From the NCBI RefSeq assembly GCF_900230195.1, contig NZ_OCNE01000004.1:124001-188000 (forward strand): DNA of 64,000 bases, in the 5' to 3' direction. A program made the position numbers and the translations under genes. The notes beneath the pieces were generated by a model, which did no database searches, was not told the DNA's origin, and was given only the letters and a program-made list of their open reading frames with translations. The DNA is from Streptomyces zhaozhouensis. Its GTDB lineage: Bacteria > Actinomycetota > Actinomycetes > Streptomycetales > Streptomycetaceae. Of the stretch, positions 18,098-27,164 are shown piece after piece. Every line of letters begins with the position of its first letter. The first letter of the stretch is position 1.

Positions 18098-19171
18098 ATG
18101 AGAGTCGGAGTGGTCGGACTGGGGATGGGCCTGCATCTGGCGCGGTGGTGCCGACGGGTGGGGATCGAGGTGGGGATGGTCTGCGACCGTGACCCGGCGC
18201 GGCTGTCGGCCGCGCTGGCGCGGATCCCGGGGGCGGCCGGCACGGACGACTGGCGCGCGCTGCTCGACGCCGGCCTCGACGGGGTGGTGCTGGCCAACGA
18301 CTTCGACGCCCACGCACCGCTCGCCGTCGCCTTTCTGGAACGGGGCGTCGCCGTGCTCTCGGAGACCGCCGCCTGCGTGGACGAGGAGGAGGGGCGGCGG
18401 CTGATCGCCGCGGCCGAGGCGTCGAGCGCCAGCTACTCCTTCGCCGAGAACTACCCGCTGATGCCGGGCACCCGACTGCTGCGGCAGGCCGTGGACGCCG
18501 GCGAGCTGGGGCGTCTCCAACTGGTCGAGGCCGACTACCTGCACGGCCTCTCCCCGGAGGCGCTCGCGGAGCTGACCGGCGACCCGGACCACTGGCGGGG
18601 CCGCATCGCGCCGACCGCCTACTGCACCCACACCCTCTCGCCGATCCTGGCCCTCACCGGCGCCTGGCCGGTCGAGGTCTCCGCGTTCCCCGTCGACGAG
18701 GGGGAAGCGACGACGGCGGTGGTGCTCGTGGTCCGGCTCTCCAGCGGCGCGTTGGCGGTCAGCCGCTTCTGCTTCCTCCAGGGCGAACCGGAGGGTCACT
18801 GGAGCGCGGTGACGCTGCGCGGCACCCACGCGATGGCCGAGTCGGTGCGCGCCCCGGGCGAACGCGCCTGGTCGGTGCGGATCCGCCGCGAGGCGTGGGC
18901 GACCGCGGAGGGCACCGCGGCGCACGAGGAGGAACGCGTGCCCCCGCGGCTGCTCCTCGACGGCGCGGAGGTGGAACGCGAACGGGAGGCCACCGTGCTG
19001 CTGCTGCAGGGCTGGCGGGAGACCGTGGAACGGGGGCGGCCCCCGCTGGTGCCGGTGCGGCAGGCCGTCGCCGCCTCGCTGGTCGGCGTCGCCGGCGCGC
19101 GCTCCCTGCGGGAGGGCTCCCGGCCGGTGCCGGTCCCCGACGTCAGCCCGGGGGCGGGGACGTCCGGCTGA
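18098..19171 (+). CDS. Gfo/Idh/MocA-family NAD(P)-dependent oxidoreductase
   Basis: A 357-residue enzyme. The N-terminal Rossmann fold shows MRVGVVGLGMGLHLARWCRRVGI and a conserved second beta strand (GMVCDRDPARL). The region LSETAACVDEEEGRRLI corresponds to the family's EKPxA segment with Lys replaced (ETAA), and the C-terminal alpha/beta domain begins near YSFAENYPLMPGTRLL. Members oxidise or reduce sugars and sugar-like alcohols; substrate not predictable. The unusual replacement in the EKP motif, where Lys is normally catalytic, makes a standard dehydrogenase reaction uncertain. The ATG is chosen at the start of the Rossmann strand; the upstream in-frame residues look non-coding. Confidence 0.85.
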   Translation: MRVGVVGLGMGLHLARWCRRVGIEVGMVCDRDPARLSAALARIPGAAGTDDWRALLDAGLDGVVLANDFDAHAPLAVAFLERGVAVLSETAACVDEEEGRRLIAAAEASSASYSFAENYPLMPGTRLLRQAVDAGELGRLQLVEADYLHGLSPEALAELTGDPDHWRGRIAPTAYCTHTLSPILALTGAWPVEVSAFPVDEGEATTAVVLVVRLSSGALAVSRFCFLQGEPEGHWSAVTLRGTHAMAESVRAPGERAWSVRIRREAWATAEGTAAHEEERVPPRLLLDGAEVEREREATVLLLQGWRETVERGRPPLVPVRQAVAASLVGVAGARSLREGSRPVPVPDVSPGAGTSG

Positions 19172-19193
19172 CCTCGGCGGCGGCCGACCGGGG

Positions 19194-19218
19194 CCGCCGC
19201 CCGGTGGGCGGGCGGCGG
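19194..19218. terminator. Bidirectional terminator between convergent genes
   Basis: CCGCCGCCCG pairs perfectly with CGGGCGGCGG across a 5-nt loop, between the oxidoreductase stop and the NlpC/P60 stop. Confidence 0.6.
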
Positions 19219-19236
19219 CGCCGACGGTGCGGTGGC

Positions 19237-20421
19237 TCAGGCCGGGCGGACGGCGCTGTGCCAGGGCATGTTGTCGATCGACTCGTACTTGATGACGTCG
19301 TTCGGCTTGGGGGCGTGGATCATCTGGCCGTCGCCGACGTAGAGCCCGACATGGCTGATGTCGTCGTAGAAGAAGATCAGGTCACCCGGCTGTATCTGGT
19401 CGCGCGGGATGGTCGTCCCGATGTTGACCTGGTCCCAGGTGACCCGGGGTATCTCCACGCCGGCCGCGCGCCAGGCCGCCTGGGTGAGCCCTGAGCAGTC
19501 GTAGCTGTTGGGCCCGGTGGCGCCCCACACGTAGGGCTTGCCCAACTCGCCCTCGGCGAAGGCGATCGCGGCCTCGGCGAGGGAGGCGTGGTCGCCCGAG
19601 TCCGGCGGGGTCTCGGGCTGCTCCTCCCGCTCCTCCCGCTCCTGGCGCTCGCGCTCCTCCTGTTCGCGCCGCTCCTGCTCCTGCCGGGCCTCCTCGGCGC
19701 GGCGGGCGGCCTCCTCCTCTTCGAGGCGCTCCAACTCCTCCAGCTCGGCCTGCTCCTCCTCGTCGAGCTGGTCGAGCAGGGCGCGCGCCTCCGCGAGCCG
19801 GTCCTGGACCTCCTGCTTCTGCGACTGGAGCTCTCGCTCCCGCTCCTCCAGCTCGGCCAACGCCTCGGTGGCGGCGTCCCGTTCCTCGTCGGCCGCCTGC
19901 TCGCGCTCGGAGAAGCGGTCCAACGCGTGCTGCTGGAGGCTGGTCAGGCGGTCGAGCGTGTAGCCGATGTCGAAGAAGCTCTTCGGGTCGTCGGCGAGCA
20001 GCATCGCGGCGGCGTCCGGCAGCCCGCCCGTGCCCGCGCGGTACTGGGCCGCGGCCATCGCGCCCAGCGTCTGCCGGGCCTCGTTCACCTGCTCGGTGGC
20101 GGCGTCCGCGGCGGCCAACGCCTCGTCCACCTGGCCCTGTTGAGCGTCCACGTCCTCCTGGGAGGCGTTGTAGTGCTGGGTGGCGACGCCCGCCTCGTGG
20201 TAGAGCGCGTCGACCTGCTCCCGCACCTCGCGGGCCCGCTCCGCGGCCGAGGTGGCGCGGTCGCGCTGCTCCTCGATGCCCTGCGGCTCGTCGTCGTCGG
20301 CGAAGGCCGGCTGACCGAACAGCGTCGCGGAGGCGAGCGCGCACGCGCCGAAGCCGACGGCTCCACGGCGGGCGGACGGGGACTCCAGGATGCCGCCGCG
20401 CGGCTTGCGGTGAGTACCCAA
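19237..20421 (-). CDS. Secreted NlpC/P60 peptidoglycan hydrolase with coiled coil (paralogue)
   Basis: A 394-residue exported protein. The signal region is GAVGFGACALASATLFGQPAFADDDE. A long coiled coil (~45-260) ends in a very Glu/Arg/Gln-rich stretch (REQEERERQEREEREEQ). The NlpC/P60 domain (~280-394) has catalytic Cys in DCSGLTQAAW, His in SHVGLYVG and His in MIHAPK. It is a paralogue of the protein at 10716-11792, with the same order of parts but a longer acidic/basic coil. The TTG start has GGAGA about 10 nt upstream. The upstream region is long (326 bp) and carries the motif shared with the paralogue, suggesting common regulation. Confidence 0.92.
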   Translation of the reverse strand: MGTHRKPRGGILESPSARRGAVGFGACALASATLFGQPAFADDDEPQGIEEQRDRATSAAERAREVREQVDALYHEAGVATQHYNASQEDVDAQQGQVDEALAAADAATEQVNEARQTLGAMAAAQYRAGTGGLPDAAAMLLADDPKSFFDIGYTLDRLTSLQQHALDRFSEREQAADEERDAATEALAELEERERELQSQKQEVQDRLAEARALLDQLDEEEQAELEELERLEEEEAARRAEEARQEQERREQEERERQEREEREEQPETPPDSGDHASLAEAAIAFAEGELGKPYVWGATGPNSYDCSGLTQAAWRAAGVEIPRVTWDQVNIGTTIPRDQIQPGDLIFFYDDISHVGLYVGDGQMIHAPKPNDVIKYESIDNMPWHSAVRPA

Positions 20422-20616
20422 GGCCGGTGTGTCTCCAATCCCTGGCCGGTCGTGGGCTGCTGGCGGCCGGGGGCCGCGGCGAGGGAGATCTCCACGAACG
20501 GAGGCGGCCCGTGCCGCCGGGTGCGGCGTCAGGGGAGCGAGCCACCTGTCGCCGCACGCTAGTCACTGGGCGGGGCTCTTGGGAAGGCTGATGCGCGATA
20601 TGACCGAAACCAAGTT

Positions 20617-20640
20617 GTGATCTTTGCCTCGTGATCGCTT
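20617..20640. promoter_or_regulatory. Motif shared by the two NlpC/P60 gene upstream regions, copy 2
   Basis: Two GTGATC repeats (20617-20622 and 20631-20636) start 14 bp apart; the second lies in CGTGATCGCTT, identical to the element upstream of the other NlpC/P60 gene. It is about 210 bp upstream of this start. The remainder of the gap 20422-20747 shows no gene, and I could not match it to the c-di-AMP riboswitch known upstream of some actinobacterial hydrolase genes. Confidence 0.3.
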
Positions 20641-20747
20641 CTGACGACGAGGGCCCCGCGCGGCTCGGGTGGACCGTCGACCGCGGCTCGGCGGACGGTT
20701 GCTCGCGCGGTCCCCGCGCCCTTCGCACCGGGCGGGCGGCCGTCCGG

Positions 20748-21446
20748 TCAGGACGGGTTGTCGCGCAGGCGGCGACGTTCCCAGCGGTTGGGGTGGCGCA
20801 CCGTCGTGCCGGCGATCCCGCAGGTGCCGGTGAGCCACACCGTCGGCGCGCTCTCCGGCGCGTCCTCCCCGGTGCGGTCGCTCAGCCCGCCGATCGCCGG
20901 GTCGACGCCCGTGGTGTCCACGCGCCAGCCTTCCGGCACGACGAGGGTGACCCCGCCCATGTCGCCGTGCACCTCCACCTCCGTCTCGCCCAGCGGCAGT
21001 TCCGTCCGGGTGAAGTCCAACTTGGCGCCGCCGAGACCGCCCGTCACCACGATCCTCGGCGGCACCTGCCAGCGGCCCACCCGCTCCACGCCGTGCAGCC
21101 CGCCCTTGAGCACCAGCGGCGCCCCGCCGTCCCGCGGGGGCCGCGGGCCCATGGACGGCGGCTGGCGCAGGTGCGGGCCCGGCAGGTCGGCGGTCAACGG
21201 GGCCAGGTCGCCGTAGGTCTTCGCGGAGAACGCCGCCTCCAGCCGTTCCTCCAACTCCTCCAGTTCGAGCCGGCCCTCGCCCGCCGCCTCCCGCAGTCGC
21301 TCGGCCACCGCCTCGCGGTCCGCGTGCGAGGCGCGCAGCCCCGCCCTGGGGTCCGCCGTCTCACGCCCCTCGGCCGCCGGGGCGGCGACCTCCGTTCCCC
21401 GTATGTCCCTACCCCCCGCGTCCCCGGGCTGACTCACGGATGTCAT
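20748..21446 (-). CDS. DUF1707 protein with LiaF-like C-terminal domain
   Basis: A 232-residue soluble protein. Residues ~38-90 are the DUF1707 helical domain (LRASHADREAVAERLREAAGEG, RLELEELEERLEAAFSAKTY, then the DLAPLTADLP end). The C-terminal part contains VVTGGLGGAKLDFTRTELP and EVHGDMGGVTLVVPEGWRV, the beta repeat of LiaF-type 'cell wall-active antibiotics response' domains. Function unknown; the combination occurs widely in actinobacteria next to envelope-stress genes. The ATG is preceded by GGGGAAA, and the longer frame upstream is Arg-rich artefact. Divergent from pcrA. It echoes the C-terminus of the PspC protein at 6073-7488. Confidence 0.87.
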   Translation of the reverse strand: MTSVSQPGDAGGRDIRGTEVAAPAAEGRETADPRAGLRASHADREAVAERLREAAGEGRLELEELEERLEAAFSAKTYGDLAPLTADLPGPHLRQPPSMGPRPPRDGGAPLVLKGGLHGVERVGRWQVPPRIVVTGGLGGAKLDFTRTELPLGETEVEVHGDMGGVTLVVPEGWRVDTTGVDPAIGGLSDRTGEDAPESAPTVWLTGTCGIAGTTVRHPNRWERRRLRDNPS

Positions 21447-21667
21447 GGCGCGCTTTCCCCTCCCTGTGCGCTGGCCCCGCCTGCCGGCGGAGGCGGTCCG
21501 GCGGCGCCGGACCCTCCCTCTCAACGTAGCCGCGCGCGTCGCCCGCGTCGCCTTCCCCGGCACGATCTCGGGGCCCGCTCCGGGCGAACCCCGGGACGGA
21601 CCCGGAGACTCCCCCGAGCGCGCCCCCGGGGTGACCGGACCGCGCGCCCGCTGTCAGTGGGGCCCTC

Positions 21668-21673
21668 TAGACT
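21668..21673 (+). promoter_or_regulatory. -10 box for pcrA
   Basis: TAGACT ends 9 nt before the ATG, so the transcript is nearly leaderless; GGTGGG in the gap could give weak ribosome pairing. Confidence 0.4.
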
Positions 21674-21682
21674 CGGTGGGCG

Positions 21683-24127
21683 ATGAGCGGCCTCTTCGAC
21701 GACCAAGCCCTGGCGGACCTCGACCCCACCCCGGACGAGGGGCCGCCCCCCGAGCCCGAGGACGCGCACGGCGCCGATCCCGAGGGCATCCCCGACGACC
21801 TGTTCGCCGGCACCTTCGCCGAGCCCCGGGCCGCCGAGGAGGACGCCTACTACCGCAACGGCGCGCGCAAGCCGCTCACCGACCCCGCCGCCCTGCTGGA
21901 CGGGCTCAACGAGCAGCAGCGCGCCGCCGTCACGCACAGCGGGGGGCCGCTGCTGATCGTCGCCGGCGCCGGCTCGGGCAAGACCCGGGTGCTGACCCAC
22001 CGCATCGCCCATCTGCTGTCGGCGCGCGGCGCGCACCCGGGGCAGATCCTCGCGATCACCTTCACCAACAAGGCCGCCGGCGAGATGCGCGAGCGGGTCG
22101 CGGAGCTGGTCGGCCCGCGCGCCCAGGCGATGTGGGTGATGACGTTCCACAGCGCCTGCGTCCGCATCCTGCGCCGGGAGAGCCGCCAGCTCGGCTTCAC
22201 CTCCAGCTTCTCGATCTACGACGCCGCCGACTCCAAGCGCCTGATGGCGCTGGTCTGCCGGGACCTGGAGCTGGACCCGAAGCGCTTCCCGCCCAAGTCG
22301 TTCAGCGCCAAGGTGTCCAATCTGAAGAACGAGCTGATCGACCCGGAGGACTTCGCGGGCCAGGCGACCGACGGCTTCGAGAAGACGCTCTCCGAGGCGT
22401 ACACGATGTACCAGGCGCGGCTGCGCGAGGCCAACGCGCTGGACTTCGACGACATCATCATGACCACCGTCCATCTGCTCCAGGCGTTCCCCGACGTCGC
22501 CGAGCACTACCGCCGCCGCTTCCGGCACCTCCTGGTCGACGAGTACCAGGACACCAACATCGCCCAGTACACGCTAATCAGGGAGCTGGTCGGCGAGCCG
22601 GGCGGCGCGGTGGAGCCGGCGGAGCTGTGCGTGGTGGGCGACGCGGACCAGTCGATCTACGCCTTCCGGGGCGCCACGATCCGCAACATCCTCCAGTTCG
22701 AGCAGGACTTCCCGCAGGCGGCGACGCTGCTGCTGGAGCAGAACTACCGCTCCACGCAGACGATCCTCTCCGCGGCCAACGCGGTGATCGCGCGGAACGA
22801 GGACCGTCGTCCCAAGCACCTGTGGACCAACTCGGGCGGTGGCGCCCGGATCACCGGCTATGTCGCCGACACCGAGCACGACGAGGCCCAGTTCGTCGCC
22901 GACGAGATCGACCGGCTGACGGACGCGGGCGACGCCAGGCCGGGCGAGGTCGCGATCTTCTACCGCACCAACGCCCAGTCCCGGATCTTCGAGGAGGTCT
23001 TCATCCGGGTCGGCCTGCCGTACAAGGTCGTCGGCGGCGTCCGCTTCTACGAGCGGCGTGAGGTCCGCGACGTCCTGGCCTATCTGCGGGTCCTGGCCAA
23101 CCCGGAGGACACGGTGCCGCTGCGCCGCATCCTCAACGTCCCCAAGCGCGGCATCGGCGACCGCGCCGAGGCGATGATCGAGGCCCTGGCGCTGCGCGAG
23201 CGGATCTCGTTCGCCCAGGCGCTTCGCCGGGTCGACGAGGCGTACGGGATGGCGGCCCGCTCGGCCAACGCGGTCCGGAGGTTCAACGTGCTGCTGGAGG
23301 AGCTGCGCACGGTGGTCGAGTCCGGTGCGGGTCCGGCCACGGTGCTGGAGGCGGTGCTGGAACGCACGGGCTATCTGGCCGAGTTGCAGTCCTCCACCGA
23401 CCCGCAGGACGAGACCCGCGTGGAGAACCTCCAGGAGCTGGCGGCCGTCGCCCTGGAGTTCGAGCAGGAGCGGGCCAACGCGGAGGACGAGTCGCCCGGC
23501 ACGCTCGCCGACTTCCTGGAGCGGGTGGCGCTGGTCGCGGACTCCGACGAGATCCCGGACGAGGAGGACGAGGGCGGCGTGATCACGTTGATGACGCTGC
23601 ACACCGCGAAGGGACTGGAGTTCCCCGTGGTCTTCCTGACCGGCATGGAGGACGGGGTCTTCCCGCACATGCGGTCGCTGGGCAAGACGAAGGAGCTGGA
23701 GGAGGAGCGCCGGCTGGCGTATGTGGGGATCACCCGCGCCAGGCAGCGGCTGTATGTGACGCGATCGGTGCTGCGCAGCGCGTGGGGGCAGCCGCAGCAC
23801 AATCCGCCCTCCCGGTTCCTGGAGGAGGTGCCCGAGGAGTTCATGGACTGGCGGCGCACCGGCCCGACGGTCAGGGCACCGGAGCCGAAGGCCCCGGTGG
23901 TCGCCCGCCGCGGCGGCGCTCCTGCCGGCGGGTTCGCCACCGGCCGCAAGCCCGACCGCCCGGTGGTCTCGCTCGCCCCGGGGGACCGGGTGACGCATGA
24001 CACGTTCGGGATGGGGCGCGTCGTCGCCGTCCAGGGCGAGGGCGACCGGGCCGAGGCCAGCATCGACTTCGGCGGCGAGAAGCCCAAGCGGCTGCTGCTG
24101 CGGTACGCGCCGGTGGAGAAGCTTTGA
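21683..24127 (+). CDS. pcrA: ATP-dependent DNA helicase PcrA/UvrD
   Basis: An 814-residue superfamily 1A 3'-5' helicase acting in nucleotide excision and replication repair. An acidic N-terminal extension (~60 residues) precedes motif I GAGSGKTRVLTHRIA (residues 95-101 for GAGSGKT), motif Ia FTNKAAGEMRERV, motif II LLVDEYQDTN, motif III GDADQSIYAFRGA, motif IV LEQNYRSTQTI, motif V TLMTLHTAKGLEFPVVFL and motif VI EERRLAYVGITRARQRLY. The last ~50 residues (APGDRVTHDTFGMGRVVAVQ) form the Tudor-like C-terminal domain that contacts RNA polymerase in PcrA. All catalytic motifs are intact. The ATG is supported by the adjacent -10 box. Confidence 0.96.
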   Translation: MSGLFDDQALADLDPTPDEGPPPEPEDAHGADPEGIPDDLFAGTFAEPRAAEEDAYYRNGARKPLTDPAALLDGLNEQQRAAVTHSGGPLLIVAGAGSGKTRVLTHRIAHLLSARGAHPGQILAITFTNKAAGEMRERVAELVGPRAQAMWVMTFHSACVRILRRESRQLGFTSSFSIYDAADSKRLMALVCRDLELDPKRFPPKSFSAKVSNLKNELIDPEDFAGQATDGFEKTLSEAYTMYQARLREANALDFDDIIMTTVHLLQAFPDVAEHYRRRFRHLLVDEYQDTNIAQYTLIRELVGEPGGAVEPAELCVVGDADQSIYAFRGATIRNILQFEQDFPQAATLLLEQNYRSTQTILSAANAVIARNEDRRPKHLWTNSGGGARITGYVADTEHDEAQFVADEIDRLTDAGDARPGEVAIFYRTNAQSRIFEEVFIRVGLPYKVVGGVRFYERREVRDVLAYLRVLANPEDTVPLRRILNVPKRGIGDRAEAMIEALALRERISFAQALRRVDEAYGMAARSANAVRRFNVLLEELRTVVESGAGPATVLEAVLERTGYLAELQSSTDPQDETRVENLQELAAVALEFEQERANAEDESPGTLADFLERVALVADSDEIPDEEDEGGVITLMTLHTAKGLEFPVVFLTGMEDGVFPHMRSLGKTKELEEERRLAYVGITRARQRLYVTRSVLRSAWGQPQHNPPSRFLEEVPEEFMDWRRTGPTVRAPEPKAPVVARRGGAPAGGFATGRKPDRPVVSLAPGDRVTHDTFGMGRVVAVQGEGDRAEASIDFGGEKPKRLLLRYAPVEKL

Positions 24128-24284
24128 CCTGCGGGTCCTGACTCTGTCGCTGTCCTGTCACAGACCGGGGAAAGGGGTTGTCGCCGGGCAAGCCGGGCGG
24201 TGGGATGTCTCCCGTACGTTCGGAGCCCCGTGCACCTACCGCTCTCGCGGGGCGCGCTCTACTTCTCTTCCTCAGGGGGAACCC

Positions 24285-25055
24285 ATGAGCCAGCCCTGGC
24301 AGCAAGGTCCGCAGGGCGGGTACGGAGGGCAGCCGCCGCCGCAACAGCCCCAGGGCCCCGGCCCGTACGGGCAGCAGCAGGGGTACGGCTACCCGCAGCA
24401 GTCCCCGCCCCCGCAGCAGGGGTACGGCTACCCGCAGCAGCCGCAGCCCGGTTACGGGCAGCCGCCGCAGCAGCCCGGTTACGGCGGTCAGCCGCCCTAT
24501 CCGGGCCCCGGGCAGCAGCCCGGCCCGTACGGCGGCCCGCCCGGCGGCTTCCCGCCGCCCCCGCCGCCCGGCGGGGGCGTGAACAACCCGCTGCTGGCCG
24601 TTCTCGCGGCGCTCGGCGCCACGCTGATCGCGAGCATCGTGTACGCGATGATCTACAAGGAGTCCATCGACGAGCAGACCGGCGAGGCGAGCCAGTACCC
24701 GTGGCTCTTCCTGCTGGTCGGCGCGTTGGTCGCCGTCGGCCCCGCGTTCCTGACCCGGCGCAACTACGGGGTCTGGGCCGCCGCCGCCGTGCTGGCGCTG
24801 GTCGCCGCCGTGGCCGGCGAGTTGTACGGCATCGCGCTCTTCGTCGCGGAGAGCATGTCCGACCTGGACAGCGAACTGGCGGCGGCCAACGGCGTCGAGG
24901 TCAAGAACGCGGTGGAGATCTTCTTCCAGGACTTCGGCGATCTCTGGGACCTCTGGACGGAGGTCATGGAGGCGGACAACTACCTGATGCTCGTGCTGGC
25001 CCCGGTCAGCGCCGTCGGCCTGTGCGCCTCGATCGACAGGAAGCGCCGCCGCTGA
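24285..25055 (+). CDS. Hypothetical membrane protein with Gln/Pro/Gly-rich N-terminus
   Basis: A 256-residue protein of unknown function. The first ~100 residues are low complexity, with repeated GYGYPQQ and QQPGYG units, a disordered cytosolic tail common in streptomycete membrane proteins. Four transmembrane helices follow (LLAVLAALGATLIASIVYAMI; YPWLFLLVGALVAVGPAFL; VWAAAAVLALVAAVAGELYGIALF; YLMLVLAPVSAVGL), with an acidic extracytoplasmic loop (DLDSELAAANGVEVKNAVEIF) before the last. The ATG has AGGGGGAA 7 nt upstream. Single-gene unit, closed by a strong hairpin. Confidence 0.8.
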   Translation: MSQPWQQGPQGGYGGQPPPQQPQGPGPYGQQQGYGYPQQSPPPQQGYGYPQQPQPGYGQPPQQPGYGGQPPYPGPGQQPGPYGGPPGGFPPPPPPGGGVNNPLLAVLAALGATLIASIVYAMIYKESIDEQTGEASQYPWLFLLVGALVAVGPAFLTRRNYGVWAAAAVLALVAAVAGELYGIALFVAESMSDLDSELAAANGVEVKNAVEIFFQDFGDLWDLWTEVMEADNYLMLVLAPVSAVGLCASIDRKRRR

Positions 25056-25075
25056 GCGCCGACGACGGTCACCCG

Positions 25076-25119
25076 ACGGCGGACGCGCCGGTCCCGGAGG
25101 GGGCCGGCGCGTCCGCCGT
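25076..25119. terminator. Strong bidirectional terminator
   Basis: ACGGCGGACGCGCCGG pairs perfectly with CCGGCGCGTCCGCCGT (16 bp) across a 12-nt loop, between two convergent genes. Confidence 0.7.
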
Positions 25120-25139
25120 GTGTCGCGAGCGGGCGGGGC

Positions 25140-26810
25140 CTATGTGGGTTCGAGGCCCTGGTTGCGCAGCCAGGTCAACGGGTCGATCGGTGAGCCGCCG
25201 CCGGGCCTGACCTCGAAGTGCAGGTGGGGTCCCGTGGAGGTGCCGGAGCTGCCGGAGTAGGCGATCACGGTGCCGGCCTGGACGGAGCCCGAGTAGAAGA
25301 CCGTGGACTGGAGGTGCGCGTACCAGGTCTCGGTGCCGTCGGGGGCGGTCAGGATCATCATGTTGCCGTAGCTCGGGTGCGACTGGGTGGTGATCACGCC
25401 GTCGGTCGCGGCCCGCACCGGGGTGCCGTAGCCGACCGGGAAGTCGATCCCGGTGTGGGTGGACATCCAGTTGACGCCGGCCTGGCCGTAGTAGGCGCTC
25501 AGCCCGCGCTGTTCGACCGGCAGGAAGAACTTCTGCCGCGCGGCCTCGATGCGCGCGGCCTCCTCGGCCGCCGCCTGCTCCTCGGCCTCGATCTGCGCGG
25601 CGAGATCCATCCGGCCCTGGGTGCGGCTGGCGCGGTCCGCGTAGTCGTCGGCCGCCTGGGTGAGGCCCTGGAGCTGGGTGTTGAACTCCTCGTTGGCGGC
25701 GATCTCCTCGACCTCGGAGGGGTCGGGGGCCGCGACGGGCGGGGGTTCGGTGGGGTCGGAGGAGTTGGTGACGGTCGCCGCGGTGGCCGCCGCCGTGACG
25801 CCGAGCACCGCGAGGGACGGCGCGGCGACGCTCAGCAGCGCGGACCGGCGGGACTTCGGGCAGCGTCGCCGCCCCCGGTCGAGCGGCTTGCCGACGGCGG
25901 CGGGGCGGGGGGTGAAGGCCCGTTCCCCGGCCGCGGGCTCCGCCGGCCCGTCGTCGGGCGCGTCCTCGCACGCGGTGTCGTTCCACACGCCGACCGCCGG
26001 CTGCTCGCCGGTCTCCTCGGCGGCCCGTTCGAAGGTGGCGGTCTCCATCGCGGCGAACGCGTCCGGCTCGACGGCCCACCCGCCGGAGGGGGTCGCGTCC
26101 TGGGCGCTCCAGTCGCTCCACTCGCTCCGCACGGCCTCGAACTGCCCGGTGTCGAACCGCGGCGTCTCGAACTGCCCGGTGTCGTGACGCGGCGCCTGGT
26201 CGCCGCCGAAGGAGTCGCCGGCGTACGTGCCCTCGGCGTAAGCGCCGTCGGGGTACGTGTCCGCGGCGTAGCCGGTGGTGGCGGTGCCGTACCCGTCGCC
26301 GTAGGGGGAGTCGCCGGCGTACGGGTCCGTGCCGTACCGCTCGGCGGACGGGGCGAACAGCCCCTGGTCCTGCGGCTGTTCGTTCGTCGGCGCGGACTGC
26401 CGCGGATAACCGCCGTACTCGGCCGGCTGGCTCTGTTGTTCGGGGTAGTAGGCCGGGAAATCCTGCTGCCGGTAGGCCGGGTCCTGGTAGCCGTCGCCCT
26501 GGTAGCCGTGGCCGGCCGCGCCCGTCGGGGCGGCGCCCCACGCGGTCCCGGCGCCGCCGGTGTCGTACCCCGCGCCGTCGAACCCGGTGCCGTAGCCGCC
26601 GTACGCCTGCCCGTAGCCGTATCCCTGGTCCTGTCCGCCCGAGGGCGTGTAGGTGTCCTGATGGCCCGTCATCTCGCCCGTGCCCTGGGCGGTCGCGTAG
26701 TGCCCCGCGTAGCTGTCCTGGGGGCTCTCGCCGAAGCCGGGGGAGGGAAAGGATCCGAGGCCGGAGTAGTCCAACTGGTCGGGGGCTCCCGACAACAGAC
26801 GATCGCTCAC
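25140..26810 (-). CDS. Membrane-anchored M23 (LytM-type) peptidase
   Basis: A 556-residue envelope protein. The N-terminal ~290 residues are disordered and rich in Gly, Tyr, Asp and Gln, with repeats such as YAGDS and DTGQFE. One helix ([24 protein letters not shown]) exports and anchors it. A short coiled coil (~390-440) precedes the C-terminal peptidase_M23 domain with zinc-binding motifs HTGIDFPVG (HxxxD) and [10 protein letters not shown] (HxH), the LytM signature for glycyl- or D,L-endopeptidase cleavage of peptidoglycan. The GTG start has GAAAGG about 9 nt upstream. The long cytosolic tail is unusual in length for a hydrolase and could be a regulatory or recruitment segment. Confidence 0.9.
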   Translation of the reverse strand: MSDRLLSGAPDQLDYSGLGSFPSPGFGESPQDSYAGHYATAQGTGEMTGHQDTYTPSGGQDQGYGYGQAYGGYGTGFDGAGYDTGGAGTAWGAAPTGAAGHGYQGDGYQDPAYRQQDFPAYYPEQQSQPAEYGGYPRQSAPTNEQPQDQGLFAPSAERYGTDPYAGDSPYGDGYGTATTGYAADTYPDGAYAEGTYAGDSFGGDQAPRHDTGQFETPRFDTGQFEAVRSEWSDWSAQDATPSGGWAVEPDAFAAMETATFERAAEETGEQPAVGVWNDTACEDAPDDGPAEPAAGERAFTPRPAAVGKPLDRGRRRCPKSRRSALLSVAAPSLAVLGVTAAATAATVTNSSDPTEPPPVAAPDPSEVEEIAANEEFNTQLQGLTQAADDYADRASRTQGRMDLAAQIEAEEQAAAEEAARIEAARQKFFLPVEQRGLSAYYGQAGVNWMSTHTGIDFPVGYGTPVRAATDGVITTQSHPSYGNMMILTAPDGTETWYAHLQSTVFYSGSVQAGTVIAYSGSSGTSTGPHLHFEVRPGGGSPIDPLTWLRNQGLEPT

Positions 26811-27164
26811 CGACCATGCCTTTCGGCTCGACAACAGGAGCTGGGGTGGGGACCCGGCGGCTGCTGGACGGTGACTGTACCCGGGGGTACGCGAGCCCCA
26901 CAATCTTCGGCCGGTTGTTCTTGGGTTTCCAGACATGAGGAAACGGGCAATAGCTCGCCTTTCGACGGAGGGGCCATGGAGACCGCACCATTTGTTCGAG
27001 TGCAGTTCGAATTCCTGGGGGGTTGGGCGGTGTTACCGGGGCCTTCCCCGAGGGGTTTTCCCGGCCGGGGTCACCCGCCGCTGACGGGCGGGGGGTCGGT
27101 GCGCGATGCTGTGGTTAACGTTCGTTCGCGTCGGCTCGGTGGCGCGTTCCTTGGGAGGCAGTCG
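26811..27164. other. Divergent intergenic region with a GTAC palindrome
   Basis: It holds the leaders of the M23 gene (minus) and icmB (plus). The visible element is GTACCCGGGGGTAC at 26877-26890, a 6-bp inverted repeat with a 2-bp centre, 67 bp upstream of the M23 start. No coding region or RNA family was recognised in the rest. Confidence 0.35.

Noticed and set aside
20422..20747. Possible c-di-AMP (ydaO) riboswitch upstream of the NlpC/P60 genes
   Set aside because: Known for some actinobacterial hydrolase genes, but the expected conserved core, such as the terminal GACAGCTCACCTCGCAGGCG-like segment, was not found in either upstream region.
25218..27164. A plus-strand frame of several hundred residues continuing into icmB
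   Set aside because: It is antisense to the M23 gene; the icmB start is fixed by GGGAGG and the known protein start.
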